Shown piece after piece: positions 1 through 11,164 of a DNA stretch of 64,000 bases. Source of the stretch: Norana najaformis (taxonomy: Eukaryota > Annelida > Clitellata > Crassiclitellata > Hormogastridae); contig OZ029928.1 in assembly GCA_964023275.1 (NCBI GenBank), positions 16,342,176 to 16,406,175 on the forward strand. The letters run 5' to 3'. Numbering within the stretch: the first letter of the stretch is position 1; every line of letters starts with the position of its first letter. The translations under genes and the position numbers were made by a program. The notes beneath the pieces were generated by a model that searched no databases, was not told the DNA's origin, and was given only the letters and a program-made list of their open reading frames with translations.

Positions 1-11
1 TCCTTTTGTAG

Positions 12-3000
12 ACGTTGTTCAACATTTTCGGCAGATTATGTCCGACGATCCGGACTTATCACAGGCGATTGCTGCAATAAGGACATTGATGGAATTTATC
101 CGTCGTAGTAATGGTGAGAAATCAGTCAATCTGGCAATCAATTATTCCATTATTCACAAAATAATCATTTGTAGCTATAATAAAGACAATGAAAAAAGCA
201 ACTAATGTAGACATGCTATGCTAATCTAGAACTTTATCATAGGTCTAAGACTCAAAGTGAACTGTGCATATTCCGAACCGCGGCTTCCTATACAGGAAGC
301 GTGACATGAAATCTCATATCGAAAAGAATTAAACAACAAAAAGACACTAGAAAACGACTGATCATAGAGTATGTAGTGTTTTAAAATTACAGAATTTTCA
401 AATTAATTTATAAAACTAACTAATAATTTGTCAGTATTTTTAAAGTCTGTTAAATTGACCAGTAGTTCTTGATTGTGTTTAGATGAAACTTTGACTGGGC
501 TTATTGTCGGCGTTAAGAAGGCCATTGAGAGCCTGACTTCAACCGATCACAGCGACTGCATCACATCAATTGAATCGGGTTGTGAGCTGTTTCTGCACTT
601 CATCACACTGTCCCGTGGAAGCATCGACAACATGGTTCGCTTTCTTAAGAAACATCATTTAAATGAGTTGCAAATGTACTTGTGTGATGAGTTGGTCTTT
701 GCGGTAGTGCACCGGGCCTGTGATCCAACGATTGTGGGTTTGAGTGACCTGAGTGAACTTCTTGTGATAATCCTGGATTAGCCTCAGATTTGGATTTACT
801 GACCATGCATGTATAGCAAGTGCAATAAATGGAATTAAATAAAATTAATTAAACAAATTAAATAGAATTAAATAGATTTTTTGATAACGTACGCTGGTTC
901 GTTTACCCGTGGGAGCACTATCAAGCGTTACATTATAAAGATATTACATTATGCTGAGGTAATACTTTGATCTGGCAATCTGTTGACGCATGTTGAAAGC
1001 AGAGGTTGGGTTTTTACGACTGTAGGATTTCAAACAGTGCAAGGAGTTTTTGATAAAGAGAGGTGAGGTATACCTGGAGAACATCAGTGCCGCCCGAATC
1101 AAGATCGCTGAACAAATCCAGCCGTTTATCTCTGAGAGAATGGTGAGCTTTGGATTCTGTTTCTTGTGTTGTTTGGAAGTTATTCAAATTTGCATGTTCC
1201 GACTCTTGACGTTGCACATCTTGGTAATCTTCAGCACCAAACTCCACCACTGCCATAGTGCCAGGGCCAAGCCTGGATAAAGGAGGAGGGCAATGTCAGT
1301 GGCCTTTGATGCCATAAGATGCCGTTAAACATTGGAACAACTTCTACTACCAACTGTTTGATCAAAGATAACCAATTGCGTGACATAGAAGCAGTTTGGC
1401 TGAGTGTTTGCCCTGTAACACATGAAGTCTGGGTACTGGACTCCCCTGAAACAGTTGCTGTGCAAGAACCTTTACTTCGCGGGCAGTTGCCCGGTCAGAT
1501 GTTTGCTTCTATTTGCCCATCAGTTTTACTTGCCACTGATCAGTGATTGTGTCTTGAGCATTATTTATGTATACAGAAGTCCTTAGATTAGATTATGGGT
1601 TCCAAATGCCATGGCAGCACAGCAAAATACTGCTTGTGGCTGCTCGACTTTTTACGTTATTGTGGGGATGCATATAAACCTTAGGACAGTCCTTGAAAGG
1701 TGCTACATAAATCACCAGATACATACTCGTACATGCAAACATGCAGACATCCAAGAGTTCACTGCAGTTCATAAAAATGTTAATGACTTGACTGAGCTTC
1801 TTCAAAGTATTGCATTTTTTACTACGATACTTGAAGTGACCACTGACTGATGCTTTGTGCAATGTGATAATAGCGCTATAGAAGTGATGAGATTAGGTTA
1901 GACAAAGGTGTTGATCTGCTAATGATTGAGCAGCTGAGTAAACATTGAATGCTTGAACTGTTTTGTCGCAGACCATTTTAACTCACTCGCGGTCACGAGT
2001 TGTTCTGCAAGTGTTGAAGAAGGCAGCTGGAAAAAATCTAAAGGTTTACGTAACAGAATCAAGGCCTGATAATTCAGGGTAGGCTGATATTTTTATCTTT
2101 AACATAAATTATGAATTTTCCTAAATTGTTTACACACGTTCAGCTGCTAGGTGAAGTGAAAGATAAAAGCTCTTGATCTGACCTGTAGAAAACCAACCTT
2201 TAAAAATAATAACTAAATTACTAAAATAACCTTTGGACCATTTTGTTTCAAAGTTGCTAAATTGATAATGTTGCTTAACTTGATGGATTAAATTGCAAAT
2301 TAGAAAATATTAAATCAAGCAACACGTAGTTCAACCTCTGGCGAAAGTTTAAACGGTGACTGCAATGTGTTGTATGTTTTGTCGTCAGTGTGCAGATGTG
2401 CAGAGACTTGGCTGCAGCAAATATTCCGTCAGTTCTCATCTTAGATGCAGAAGTTGGGTAAGTTTCACTGATGGCGCTGACTGATAAATTAAGTCAACCT
2501 GGAGAAGGATAATTGGTTGTTTTCATTTGTGAACCTGCATTAATTGGCCATTGTTTTCAGAGCTGTAGAGTCAGAAATCTGAAATACTGTCCAGTTTCTG
2601 TTAATAAATGACAGATGGAACTCTGGTTTAGTTCTGCGTTTTCAGCACTTTCACTCAGTAGACATATGCATGGCCTATAAACGGTTGCACTGAAGGAGAG
2701 TAAGTCACAGTCATGGCCAACAACGGTTACGCAAGACATATGCATGGCATACAACGGTTGTGTTGAAGGTGAGAAAGATATTTGCATGGTGTACAATGGT
2801 TGCACTGAAGGAGTAAGACATGCATGGCGTACAACGGTTGTGTTGAAGGAGAGAAAGACATTTGCATGGTGTACAATGGTTGCACTGAAGGAGTAAGACA
2901 TATGCATGGCGTACAATGGTTGTGTTGAAGGAGAGAAAGACATTTGCATGATGTACAATGGTTGCACTGAAGGAGAGTAATTTTACAAAGTGATACGAAT

Positions 3001-4363
3001 AAAGGCCAGATTGTTTCATTTCTGTGAATGTTTAGAGTTGTCATGGAGAAAATCAACATGGTGATCCTTGGAGCCGAGGGAGTGGCAGAAAGTGGAGGCA
3101 TCATTAACAAGGTCTGTTTGCTTTTGGTTTTTCTGTTGAACAGTTGATAACTGCTCATAATCTTAAACTCAAGATTGCTACAGCACCCAAAGTCACGCAC
3201 TTTTGAGATACTTAAAGGCACTATTTATTATTATTTTTATTATTATTTCTGCATTTATGAAGCGCCATTATCGAATGACTAAGCATCGGCCAAAGTCACT
3301 GAGCAACTGTGAGTGAAGGACTTGCTCAAGGTCCCTGCATATTACCCGTCTCACTATAAAAAATAATCCGAAGCATACATGCATGCATTCTCACATACTC
3401 ACATGTTAGTTTTGGCTGTTGATGATATGTGATCATGTGTTACTTTTATGTTATTGTGATTCTTTGTGTTAGGTCGGTTCATTCAACGTAGCTGTTATTG
3501 CCAAGGCAATGAACAAACCGGTGTACGTGGCAGTCGAGAGCTTCAAATTTGTCCGAGTTTATCCGCTTAATCAGCAAGGCCTCCCAAATAAGTTCAAGGT
3601 AATCTTCAAATATTTTGATGTCATTTTAACTGAACAGAATTCGAACACTATAGATAGCAGCTGATTATAATGTTAGATTATCCTCATATATTATGACAAT
3701 TATGTTTCATGAAGTTTAAGTAAACAAAAGTTAGAAAATATATGACAAAACAGCTATACATTGCTTAGAATTTTCTAACGATTCTTAGGTTGACTGTGCT
3801 ATTTGTAAACCATTTTGTAAACCATTGTTAAAGCAGCCAAGTGAAGTTAATGAGTTTTCCTGAAGAGATGCACTTTCTATTATGATTTTAAAAAAATAAA
3901 GTGTAAAGTGTGTCCCATATCACACAAGTGAGACGTAGGGGAGGCGCTCATTTCCTTTTCTTTAGGCCCTTGTTCATACAGTGGACAAATCTCATGGTCT
4001 TGGACACGGGGCCAGTGCATTATAGGACTTTCTGTTTACTGCCCATCTTAAGCTGGTACTAAATTATACTGCTTGGTGACAGAGGCATGGTGTGCGCAAA
4101 CAACTTGCCCAGGGTCATTACACTGAGTCAAACCGGTAACCACATCATGAGCGAGTAGACGCCTTACCGATAGAACATTCACTGGTACAAATTTTCTGTT
4201 CTGATGTACATTTTAGTATCCGGCATCAAAGTTGAACTCTGGAAAGCATGAACATCAGCTGGTAGACTACACGCCACCCGAGTATCTCCGACTTTTGTTT
4301 ACGAACATTGGTATTCTGCCTCCAACTGCTGTCTGTGACGAACTTCTCAAACTGTATCTGTAG
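12..4363 (+). CDS. EIF2B1: Translation initiation factor eIF2B subunit alpha, 5'-partial, 8 exons
   Basis: Regulatory alpha subunit of eIF2B, the cytosolic guanine-nucleotide exchange factor for eIF2; in the family it senses phosphorylated eIF2. Exons by reading splice sites and protein similarity: 12-113, 483-634, 1026-1142, 1972-2078, 2389-2457, 3036-3111, 3473-3598, 4217-4363 (TAG). Phases join without a break and give 297 residues against about 305 in human, so only a first exon of roughly ten codons lies upstream. Visible family blocks are [76 protein letters not shown] and the C-terminal DELLKLYL. The exon 2 donor (ATG|GTTCGC) is weak, but the joined frame [12 protein letters not shown] fits the family. 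Introns hold a 41/82-bp minisatellite and two SINEs. Exon limits are inferred, not transcript-tested. Confidence 0.95.
2655..2985. repeat. Minisatellite, about 41-bp half-units in an 82-bp pattern
   Basis: Lies in the EIF2B1 intron between exons 2389-2457 and 3036-3111. Two alternating half-units are seen: one with GTACAATGGTTGCACTGAAG and one with GTACAACGGTTGTGTTGAAG, each followed by GGAG and then GAAAGACA or TAAGACA. The long open frames on the minus strand here are a product of the repetition. Confidence 0.9.
3225..3370 (-). repeat. SINE family B, 3' part, minus strand
   Basis: Matches the reverse complement of the body and tail of the tRNA-derived family described at 4905-5070: the GACCTTGAGCAAGTCCTTCA core (here reversed), the GTGGCGCTTMATAAATGCAG end and an (ATT)n tail at 3225-3250. 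The tRNA-like head is missing. It sits in an EIF2B1 intron. Confidence 0.75.
3895..4190 (-). repeat. SINE family A copy in last EIF2B1 intron
   Basis: Same sequence family as 37255-37565, 44635-44915 and 54930-55115. Shared blocks are GAGACGTAGGGGAGGCGCTC, GGACACGGGGCCAGTGCAT and CAACTTGCCCAGGGTCATTA. In the 37-kb copy the right end is the reverse of a pol III B box (GGTTCGAGCC), so the element is tRNA-related and reads on the minus strand. Confidence 0.8.
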
Positions 4364-4455
4364 TCTTTGGAACGTTTTAAAGATGTGTAGGAAAACTGTT
4401 TCGATTATTTAAGTTGTTCACCTTTTTTGAAGAACGTCAAACTGGTTTCAGAGTT

Positions 4456-4710
4456 GTAAATGTACACGTTATTCTATAGCGATCGTATTTCTTCGTCCCT
4501 GCTCATTTTTCAATGAATTAATCGGGTGAGATCCTTCACCACCGCTACCCGTTTGAATGGGTGCCGGGTCATTTAAGGTCCCCGTGTATGGACCTTGCTA
4601 GCCCAAGATTAAAATCTCTGAAATAAGCCACGACTGGAACTCAAACTGGGATCCTCATGTTCTGAGACGCCTTGATGTACGCGTTTAGTCAGTCAGGCCA
4701 GTGTTAGATT
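4456..4710 (-). repeat. SINE family C, near-complete copy
   Basis: Family C is recurrent in the window (4456, 6145, 11735, 11900, 27235, 29222, 32503, 40296, 41803, 45615, 48661). Read on its own strand it has a tRNA-like head with a B-box-like GGTTCGCGTCC (seen in the 29-kb copy), a middle with GCCATACGGTCGCTATAGAA and an (ATTTAC)-type tail. This copy begins 90 bases after the EIF2B1 stop codon. Confidence 0.8.
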
Positions 4711-4904
4711 GTGCTTCTTGAAAACTTGATGAAAAATTTAGTTACTGACCCTCTGCTTTACAGAATTGTGTACTACTTTTCCACAACTTCGAGTCCGTTG
4801 TGATGACGATGCCTGTTTTATACATAAAGGCATACAATTTCTTCAGATTTAACAATTACAGCGCAGTTGTCGGTTATTTAATACTGGTAATGTTTACTGG
4901 TTCG

Positions 4905-5070
4905 AGGTGCATGGTAGCAGAGTGGTTAGAGCGCTTGGCTTGTAACACGGAGAGCACGGGTTCGACCCTCCTCCCCTTACTGCGTAGGGACCTTGAGCAA
5001 GTCCTTCACTCACAACTGCTTGGCACCTCAGATTCAGATTTACCGACCCTGCACGCATAATAAATGCAAA
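4905..5070 (+). repeat. SINE family B, full tRNA-derived copy
   Basis: The left end has tRNA-like pol III promoter blocks: A box TGGTAGCAGAGTGGTTAGAG and B box GGGTTCGACCC about 40 bases later. A tRNA-unrelated body with GACCTTGAGCAAGTCCTTCA and a TAATAAATGCAAA tail with (TAA)n follows. It is a SINE, not a tRNA gene: no cloverleaf closes. Confidence 0.85.
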
Positions 5071-5425
5071 CTAATAATAATAATATTTATAATATGTGCA
5101 TAAATAATACTAAATGCAAAATAATAATAGTATATATAGGCCTACATACATAATGCTAAATGCAAACATAATACACAGATAATATAATATAATAAACAAA
5201 ACATAATAACAAAACATAACATAATAAAAACAAAACATAATAACAAAACATAACATAATAACAAAAACAAAACATAACAAAACAAAACAAACATAATGAA
5301 CAGATACACATACATAATACTAAATGCAAACTAATAATAATAATAAAAGTATATACACATACATTAAGTATATATATACATACATAATGCTAAATGCAAA
5401 ATTATAATAATGTATTCCGAATAAC
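5071..5425. repeat. A/T-rich simple-sequence stretch
   Basis: Imperfect repeats of ATAATA, AAAACATAATAAC and ATACATACATAATGC with the motif CTAAATGCAAA repeated four times, probably an expanded tail of the adjoining SINE. No gene seen. Confidence 0.8.
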
Positions 5426-6144
5426 TGCGTTGGACGCCTCTGCAGGATTACACGGTGTGTTGGTGAGAGGGTGGAGGGTGCAGGTGGTGTTTATTCCTCG
5501 ACCCTATTGTATAGGGTTGTTAATATTAGTAAAAGGGGTTGTCTGTTAATGACGTCCGCAATGAGGGAGTGGTCACCCAAACTGCGGACAAGGGGGTGGG
5601 TTATTCCGAATGCGGACGGACGTGTAGCTGGCCAAATTTATGTAATTTCCATGCTTTCTTTGATGAGGGGAGGGGCGACTGTTTGGTGTGGACAGCGGTC
5701 ATTGGTCAGTGATTTCGAACGCCTTGACCAGTGGTGGCGTTCTACACACTGAGTCGGCCACCTGCACTGGAGAGAGAGAGAAGAGAGAGAGAGCGCTAGC
5801 AACACTGAATGAGTCGCCAAAGCATTTAAAAGTGAAAGATGCGCTGGTCCAATCATCCCTCTCAGCAGGTGGCACCAACCCCTTTATAAAAGAGTTCTTT
5901 CAACCATGTCATTCATCTTGAACTCGTTGGGTAGCGCAAGGGTCCTTATTCCTCCAACAGATGCAGAACAAAAATCGGAAGAAAAAACCTCTTTCGCAGC
6001 GTAAATGTTTTAGTTCACGGACTGATACAAGATTCTGATTGGCATCACTGATCATCTGGAACGACCTCGCGTTGAGGCTGATCAAGATTTGCGAAGCCGG
6101 TAAGTAGACTATTAGGCCTAAGCATAGCAAGAGGTAAGAGTGTA
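5426..6144. other. Intergenic stretch, nothing recognised
   Basis: Contains short open frames on both strands with no recognisable domain and a short GAGA run near 5771. I looked here for a bHLH exon that could belong to the Orange-domain gene downstream and did not find one. Confidence 0.5.
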
Positions 6145-6290
6145 CCCGAAATGGCGTGGCGCCCATTCAAACGGGCAGCGGTGGTGAAAGACCTCACCCG
6201 ATTAATTCATTGAATAATGAGCAGGGTCGAGGCCATACGGTCGCTATAGAAAAAACGTGTACATTTACAATAACACGTACCTTTAACTTT
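6145..6290 (+). repeat. SINE family C, 3' half
   Basis: Shares GGCGCCCATTCAAACGGGCA, the AATGAGCAGGGTCGAGGCCA block and the GTACATTTAC tail with family C. The tRNA-like head is absent. Confidence 0.8.
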
Positions 6291-6454
6291 CTGGACTGGG
6301 AGGTACCGTACCGAAGTCCGGTTGCCAGAAGACCAGAGAGAGAGAGAGAAGGGGGGAAGGACCTGCTAGGGTAGGTTGTGTTTAAAGACGTCTGTGGTGT
6401 AGGCTACATACTACACGATCAGCATGATGTTTAACCGTCAGCTTTTTCTCTGGA

Positions 6455-6665
6455 CAAACTGTCATCGTAATCGTAAACTCGAAATTTCTAAAGCGCTACT
6501 TAAAACGTAAGCACAGGGCACCAACTTATTCACAAGCGCTGCGTCAAGTCAGTGGGGTTGTCCAAAGATGCCTTGTCAAAAACCAAGTCCGGTTGCCAGA
6601 AGACCAGAGAGAGAAGGGTGAGAGGAGCAGTTAGGGTGGCCTGGGTGGGTTGTGTTTAAGCTGAG
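6455..6665 (-). repeat. SINE-like family E copy
   Basis: Shares with 9340-9570, 9790-9985 and 13255-13475 the order (AATCGT)n, TCGAAATTTCTAAAGCGCTA, CTGCGTCAAGTCAG, GGGGTTGTCCAAAGA and AGAAGACCAGAGAGAGAAGG. The (GATTAC)n tail read on the minus strand marks that end as 3'. It ends just before the Orange-domain exon. Confidence 0.75.
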
Positions 6666-6731
6666 AGAAATGTCAGCCGATGTTTCTTTTCTTTTCTTTT
6701 CGGGCCCTTCCTTCCTTCTCGACTACTCCAG

Positions 6732-7725
6732 AGGGAATCGCCGTTCCAAACCCGCCATGTTTGCCCCGTCACCGGAAACGGCGCAAAGCCTGACGGGATG
6801 GTTTGCTGTCGGTTATGAACGGTGCGCAGACGAAGCCATTGGATTCCTGCAGCAGCATCTGGAACCACAAGACAACGTCATCCAAGGACTCAAAAGACAT
6901 CTTCAAGGACGAGATCCAGAGCAACACCAGGAGTGGCGTCAACCAGACCTGTGTTTCTGTCACAATCGGCAGAACCTTGAAGCATCTGAAAAAGTACCAA
7001 ACGTATCACCTTCATATGAGCCGCAACTTTCATCATCAACCCATTCTGCAACCCCTTTAGCCCCGTCACAACTGCCCAACCCATTCACAAGAAGCCCCTT
7101 ACGTCCAAGTACACGATTCCCTAACCCGTACCCAATTGATAAACAACGGGACATGAGCTTTGATCTTCGTTACAGTCACAATCAGCCACTGTTTCATGAT
7201 ACCTGTTACTCGGACACTTGTGGATATGTTGCCATGCTCGACCAATCAAGCGTATCGCTCACGGACCGTTTTCGCAATCATGTCGTAACAGACGCGAAAA
7301 CATCTTCGGACGAAAGAAGTATACTAACTGGTGATGACGCGCCTGTTGCGTCATACAAATATGACGTCGTGAAGCGTTTTTGCTCCGAATCTCGATGTGG
7401 GTGCGTTTCTACGTTTGATTCTTTTCCAGAGCACTTTAATCTAGAACTTCCAGACGTACAGTATCTGTGCGGTGAGGGAGAAGAAGAGGAGAAGGAAGAG
7501 GAGGACAAGGATGAGGAGACAGAAAGGGGAGGGGCTACGGCGTTGACTGACAGCGCTGCCGAGCTAATTCGTCTAGCGGTAAATAGCCCTAGAGTACTGC
7601 AGGTACTAAACAAACTGTTTTCACTCCTAGACGAGGATGAAACGGATGACGAGATGGACGCGGAGGATGAAGGAGAGGACAATTTTAAGGATGGCGAAAC
7701 GGAAATGGAGGAAAATGAGGAATGA
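6732..7725 (+). CDS. Orange-domain protein, terminal exon (hairy/E(spl)/Hey-related)
   Basis: An open frame runs from 6652, but the likely coding exon starts after a strong polypyrimidine tract and CAG at 6729-6731 and ends at TGA 7723-7725, giving about 330 residues. Near its start is GYERCADEAIGFLQQHLEP followed by GLKRHLQGR, which fits the Orange domain of bHLH-Orange repressors (G-Y/F-x-x-C-x-x-E-x-x-x-F-L, then L-x-x-H-L). The middle is rich in Ser/Pro. The C-terminal quarter holds two acidic tracts (EEEEKEEEDKDEE and DEDETDDEMDAEDE) around a leucine-rich segment (AAELIRLAVNSPRVLQVLNK). There is no C-terminal WRPW and no bHLH in this exon or recognisably upstream. The gene may be a truncated or divergent Hes/Hey relative, or its 5' exons may be unrecognised. 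Family assignment is inference. Confidence 0.55.
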
Positions 7726-8327
<602 letters not shown>

Positions 8328-8399
8328 TTATATACACACACCTACGTATATATATGCCTACGTACATATATATATATGCATGTATATTGGATGTGAGAG

Positions 8400-9090
8400 A
8401 TATTTATTGCGAGCTTCATAGGCTATTGCTGTAAAAAAAGTTTGGTTTGTCTGTTCTGATGTCCGTGTGCCTTTCACCGTCTTTGTCATCGTTGGTTTCC
8501 AGCAGTGCCAGAGGTCAAGAGCCCGGGTCGTGGGTCGTGACCCGTGACCGACAGTTTTGCACGCAGCCAGATACGCGGGGTGAAATCAATGTCCCGCCGT
8601 GTCGTCGGAGGTCAAGGGTCAGATGGGGGTCTTGCCGGAGCTTTATTCGGTAGAAGTGGCGGGGGCGAAGAGAAGGCTTCCTCGCATCGACGACCGAGGG
8701 GTCCGTTAATGGGGGTCGGGGATCCCCATGGGGTGAAACGCGAGCTAAATGCATAGAGACCGCATCACAAAACCGACATTCTTATTAGCACCCACCTGCT
8801 GCGACCTTTGGCACCTATTTGGCAGGGTGCAGGCGATGGGGTCAATTATTTTTTTGGGTATTCGTTGCCCTCCGACACCTTTCATTATCAGCCAAGCGCT
8901 TACTAATTAAACAGCCTCTCTGGGGTTCACTTGACTTGCTTGCGGTACTTCGAGCGATGCGAAAAATGCGAAGTTAAGCGGTTGAACTTTCTTAGCAGCT
9001 GGCCAGTTATTGCTAAGGTAAACGAAGGTAGTGTAATGTAAGGTTTGATAAGGTAGGGTAGAGTAAGGTAACGTAAAGTTCGTAACAGGA
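8400..9090. other. GC-richer intergenic stretch, no gene recognised
   Basis: The part at 8510-8760 is richer in G+C and CpG than its surroundings and is open in several short frames on both strands, none with a recognisable domain. It could be a regulatory segment or a decayed element; I cannot decide. Confidence 0.35.
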
Positions 9091-9151
9091 GCCCAGTTGA
9101 AATTCGGTAATGTATGCGCTCAGATGTTACTGTCTTTCAATGTTTTACTTT

Positions 9152-9262
9152 CTGTAATTGTCAGGGATTTTAAAAGCATTGTCAGGGATTTTAAAAGCTT
9201 TGTCAGGGATTTTAGGGATTTTAAAAGCATTGTCAGAGATTTTAAAAGCATTGTCAGGACTA
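9152..9262. repeat. 21-bp minisatellite, about 5 copies
   Basis: Unit ATTTTAAAAGCATTGTCAGGG; one copy is shortened (AGGGATTTTAGGGATTTT). Confidence 0.9.
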
Positions 9263-9339
9263 TATCGAGATCACGTACCAAAATTCCAACCCTTCACCCC
9301 ATTCCGCAATCAGTCCATCAGCTTCCTAGACAGAGAATC

Positions 9340-9570
9340 CGGTCTAAAGAATGTAATCGTAATCGTAATCCCGAGATTTCTACAGCGCCCAACGAAAGCA
9401 CGACGGGGACCAGCTCATTCGCAGACTCAGTCAAAACAAAATCGATAGGCAAAAAGGGTTCGGTTCCAGGTCAAGATCCAAAAGTCATGCAGGCAGAGAG
9501 ACAGCGTGGCAGCTACGGTGGGTGATGTTTGGGATTGGAGGGGAAAGAGGAATATAGAGGAAGAAGAGGA
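9340..9570 (-). repeat. SINE-like family E copy
   Basis: Nearly the reverse complement of 42270-42535. Shared blocks are CCCGAGATTTCTACAGCGCC, CAAAACAAAATCGATAGGCA and AGAGAGACAGCGTGGCAGCT. Confidence 0.75.
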
Positions 9571-9789
9571 GTTGTTTACAAGGCAATACACGCTGGCCAG
9601 CCAACTGGTCTGTCGTCTTTGATCTCTTATCGAACTGTCTACTGATTATTCTATCTTCATGAAATCTACTGTGGCCCTGTGTGTAAATGCAAAAGAAGAG
9701 TATAGATTACCAAACCCTTTCGTTCGCACCCCAGAAATTCAGCCTGTGGTGTTTTCAATGCTGACGGAATTTCTCTTTTACCGTTTCGC

Positions 9790-9985
9790 AATCGTAAAAG
9801 TAAACTCGGTTATTTCTAAAACACTAGTCAGCAGTTAAGCAGGGGTCCAGCTTTTTCACTAGCGCTGCGTCAAGTCAGAGGGGTTGTCCAGAGACATCGT
9901 ATGAAGAACAATATCAGGTTGTCAGAAGACCAACATCGGAACGAGACAGAGGAGCTGTTACAGTGATTCAGCCACATACAGAGGC
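9790..9985 (-). repeat. SINE-like family E copy
   Basis: Begins with CAATCGTAAAAGTAAACTCG in place of the usual (AATCGT)n and carries the GCGCTGCGTCAAGTCAG and GGGGTTGTCCAGAGA blocks followed by the GTCAGAAGACCAA end. Confidence 0.7.
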
Positions 9986-10376
9986 CCGGGAGCCATGGCG
10001 CCAAAAGCGCCGATGCTCACAAGTTTTGGCTCTGTGACGCCGACGCAGGAGCATGCGCACACAACTTTTTTGGGCAAAGGAGATATCTACCTATGCCACT
10101 GAATAAATATTAATAATATAAAAAATAATACAGTGAAATATACTCTGATATATGTCACAAAGTTTGCAAGTGAGGAAATATTCTTCCAGTGGTTGCAAAA
10201 AATGACAAAAATATTGTTATAGATTACATCGGATATGTTTGTCCACCTTAGGTCTGTACTTGGCTGAGGTTGGCTCACACAACTTTCAAACTCTTCCCAC
10301 ATACATACTGGCCACATATAACTTTAAATGTTATATTTAACATTATGGACGTTATCTTCGTTGATCTAGTCACTGG

Positions 10377-11106
10377 CTAGGCTATTCTCATCATCATCAT
10401 CCGACTGGCTGAAATGGACGCAGTTGTATCCAGGGAATCCGTCTCCGACAAGTCGTAATTAAATTTCCCACTGTATCGGCCGTTGATATTCAGTGCAAAG
10501 CAGGAATTGTACCAAAAAGCCCCTAAGTGGTTTGCAGCACAGTTTCCCAAGCCGTACAAATCCTTGTCCATGTCGTTGGTAGTAAACTTCATTCCATTGT
10601 GAAGGTTGTTACCTGGATAGTTGAGTAGATTTGGCGCATCGCCCCAGCTACTGACTGACACATGGAGACGATAAAACTGGGCAGAGGAATCCACCACAAA
10701 ATCGTCGTATTCCACCGACTTCCAAGAGCCATCCACCAGGTCCTGGAGTTCGATTCTTAGCCTCCATGATCCTTGAGAGGTCATCCGGTAAACCTTTTCC
10801 AGGCCCAACCAGAACTCGCCTGTCAAGACGCCGAAACCGTCTTGGTAGGGAATCCACTTCAAGTAGAAGTCCGTGCTTCCGTCGATTCTCTGCTGAAAAA
10901 CGATCCAGCGATTGACGGAAAGGACTGGAGTGGCACCGGTTATGCCAGGAATTGTTATGCTTTCAGTGATGAAGCCAACTTTAAAGTCTGAAAACAAGAG
11001 AACTCCGGGGTTATAACCTTTAAATATACGCATTAACTACATAGCCTACGCAGAACCCTTCAGAGAGGCCCGGGCCACTGCAAATACGAGGCCCCAATCT
11101 CGAGGC

Positions 11107-11164
<58 letters not shown>

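Noticed and set aside
1319..1546. 75-codon frame in EIF2B1 intron with a polyprotein-like look
   Set aside because: No recognisable motif, no continuation, and it lies in an intron whose flanking exons join in phase; too weak to call a mobile-element gene.
2557..3221. Three overlapping minus-strand frames of 100-164 codons
   Set aside because: They cross the intronic minisatellite of EIF2B1 and consist of its repeat translated in different frames.
4905..5000. tRNA gene suggested by A and B boxes
   Set aside because: The arms do not pair into a cloverleaf and the segment recurs with the SINE body and tail elsewhere, so it is a SINE head.
5471..5752. 93-codon plus-strand frame as an upstream exon of the Orange-domain gene
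   Set aside because: No bHLH residues (E-x-x-R-R) and no splice donor in a fitting phase.
7278..7682. 134-codon serine-rich minus-strand frame
   Set aside because: It is the antisense shadow of the acidic tail of the Orange-domain exon.
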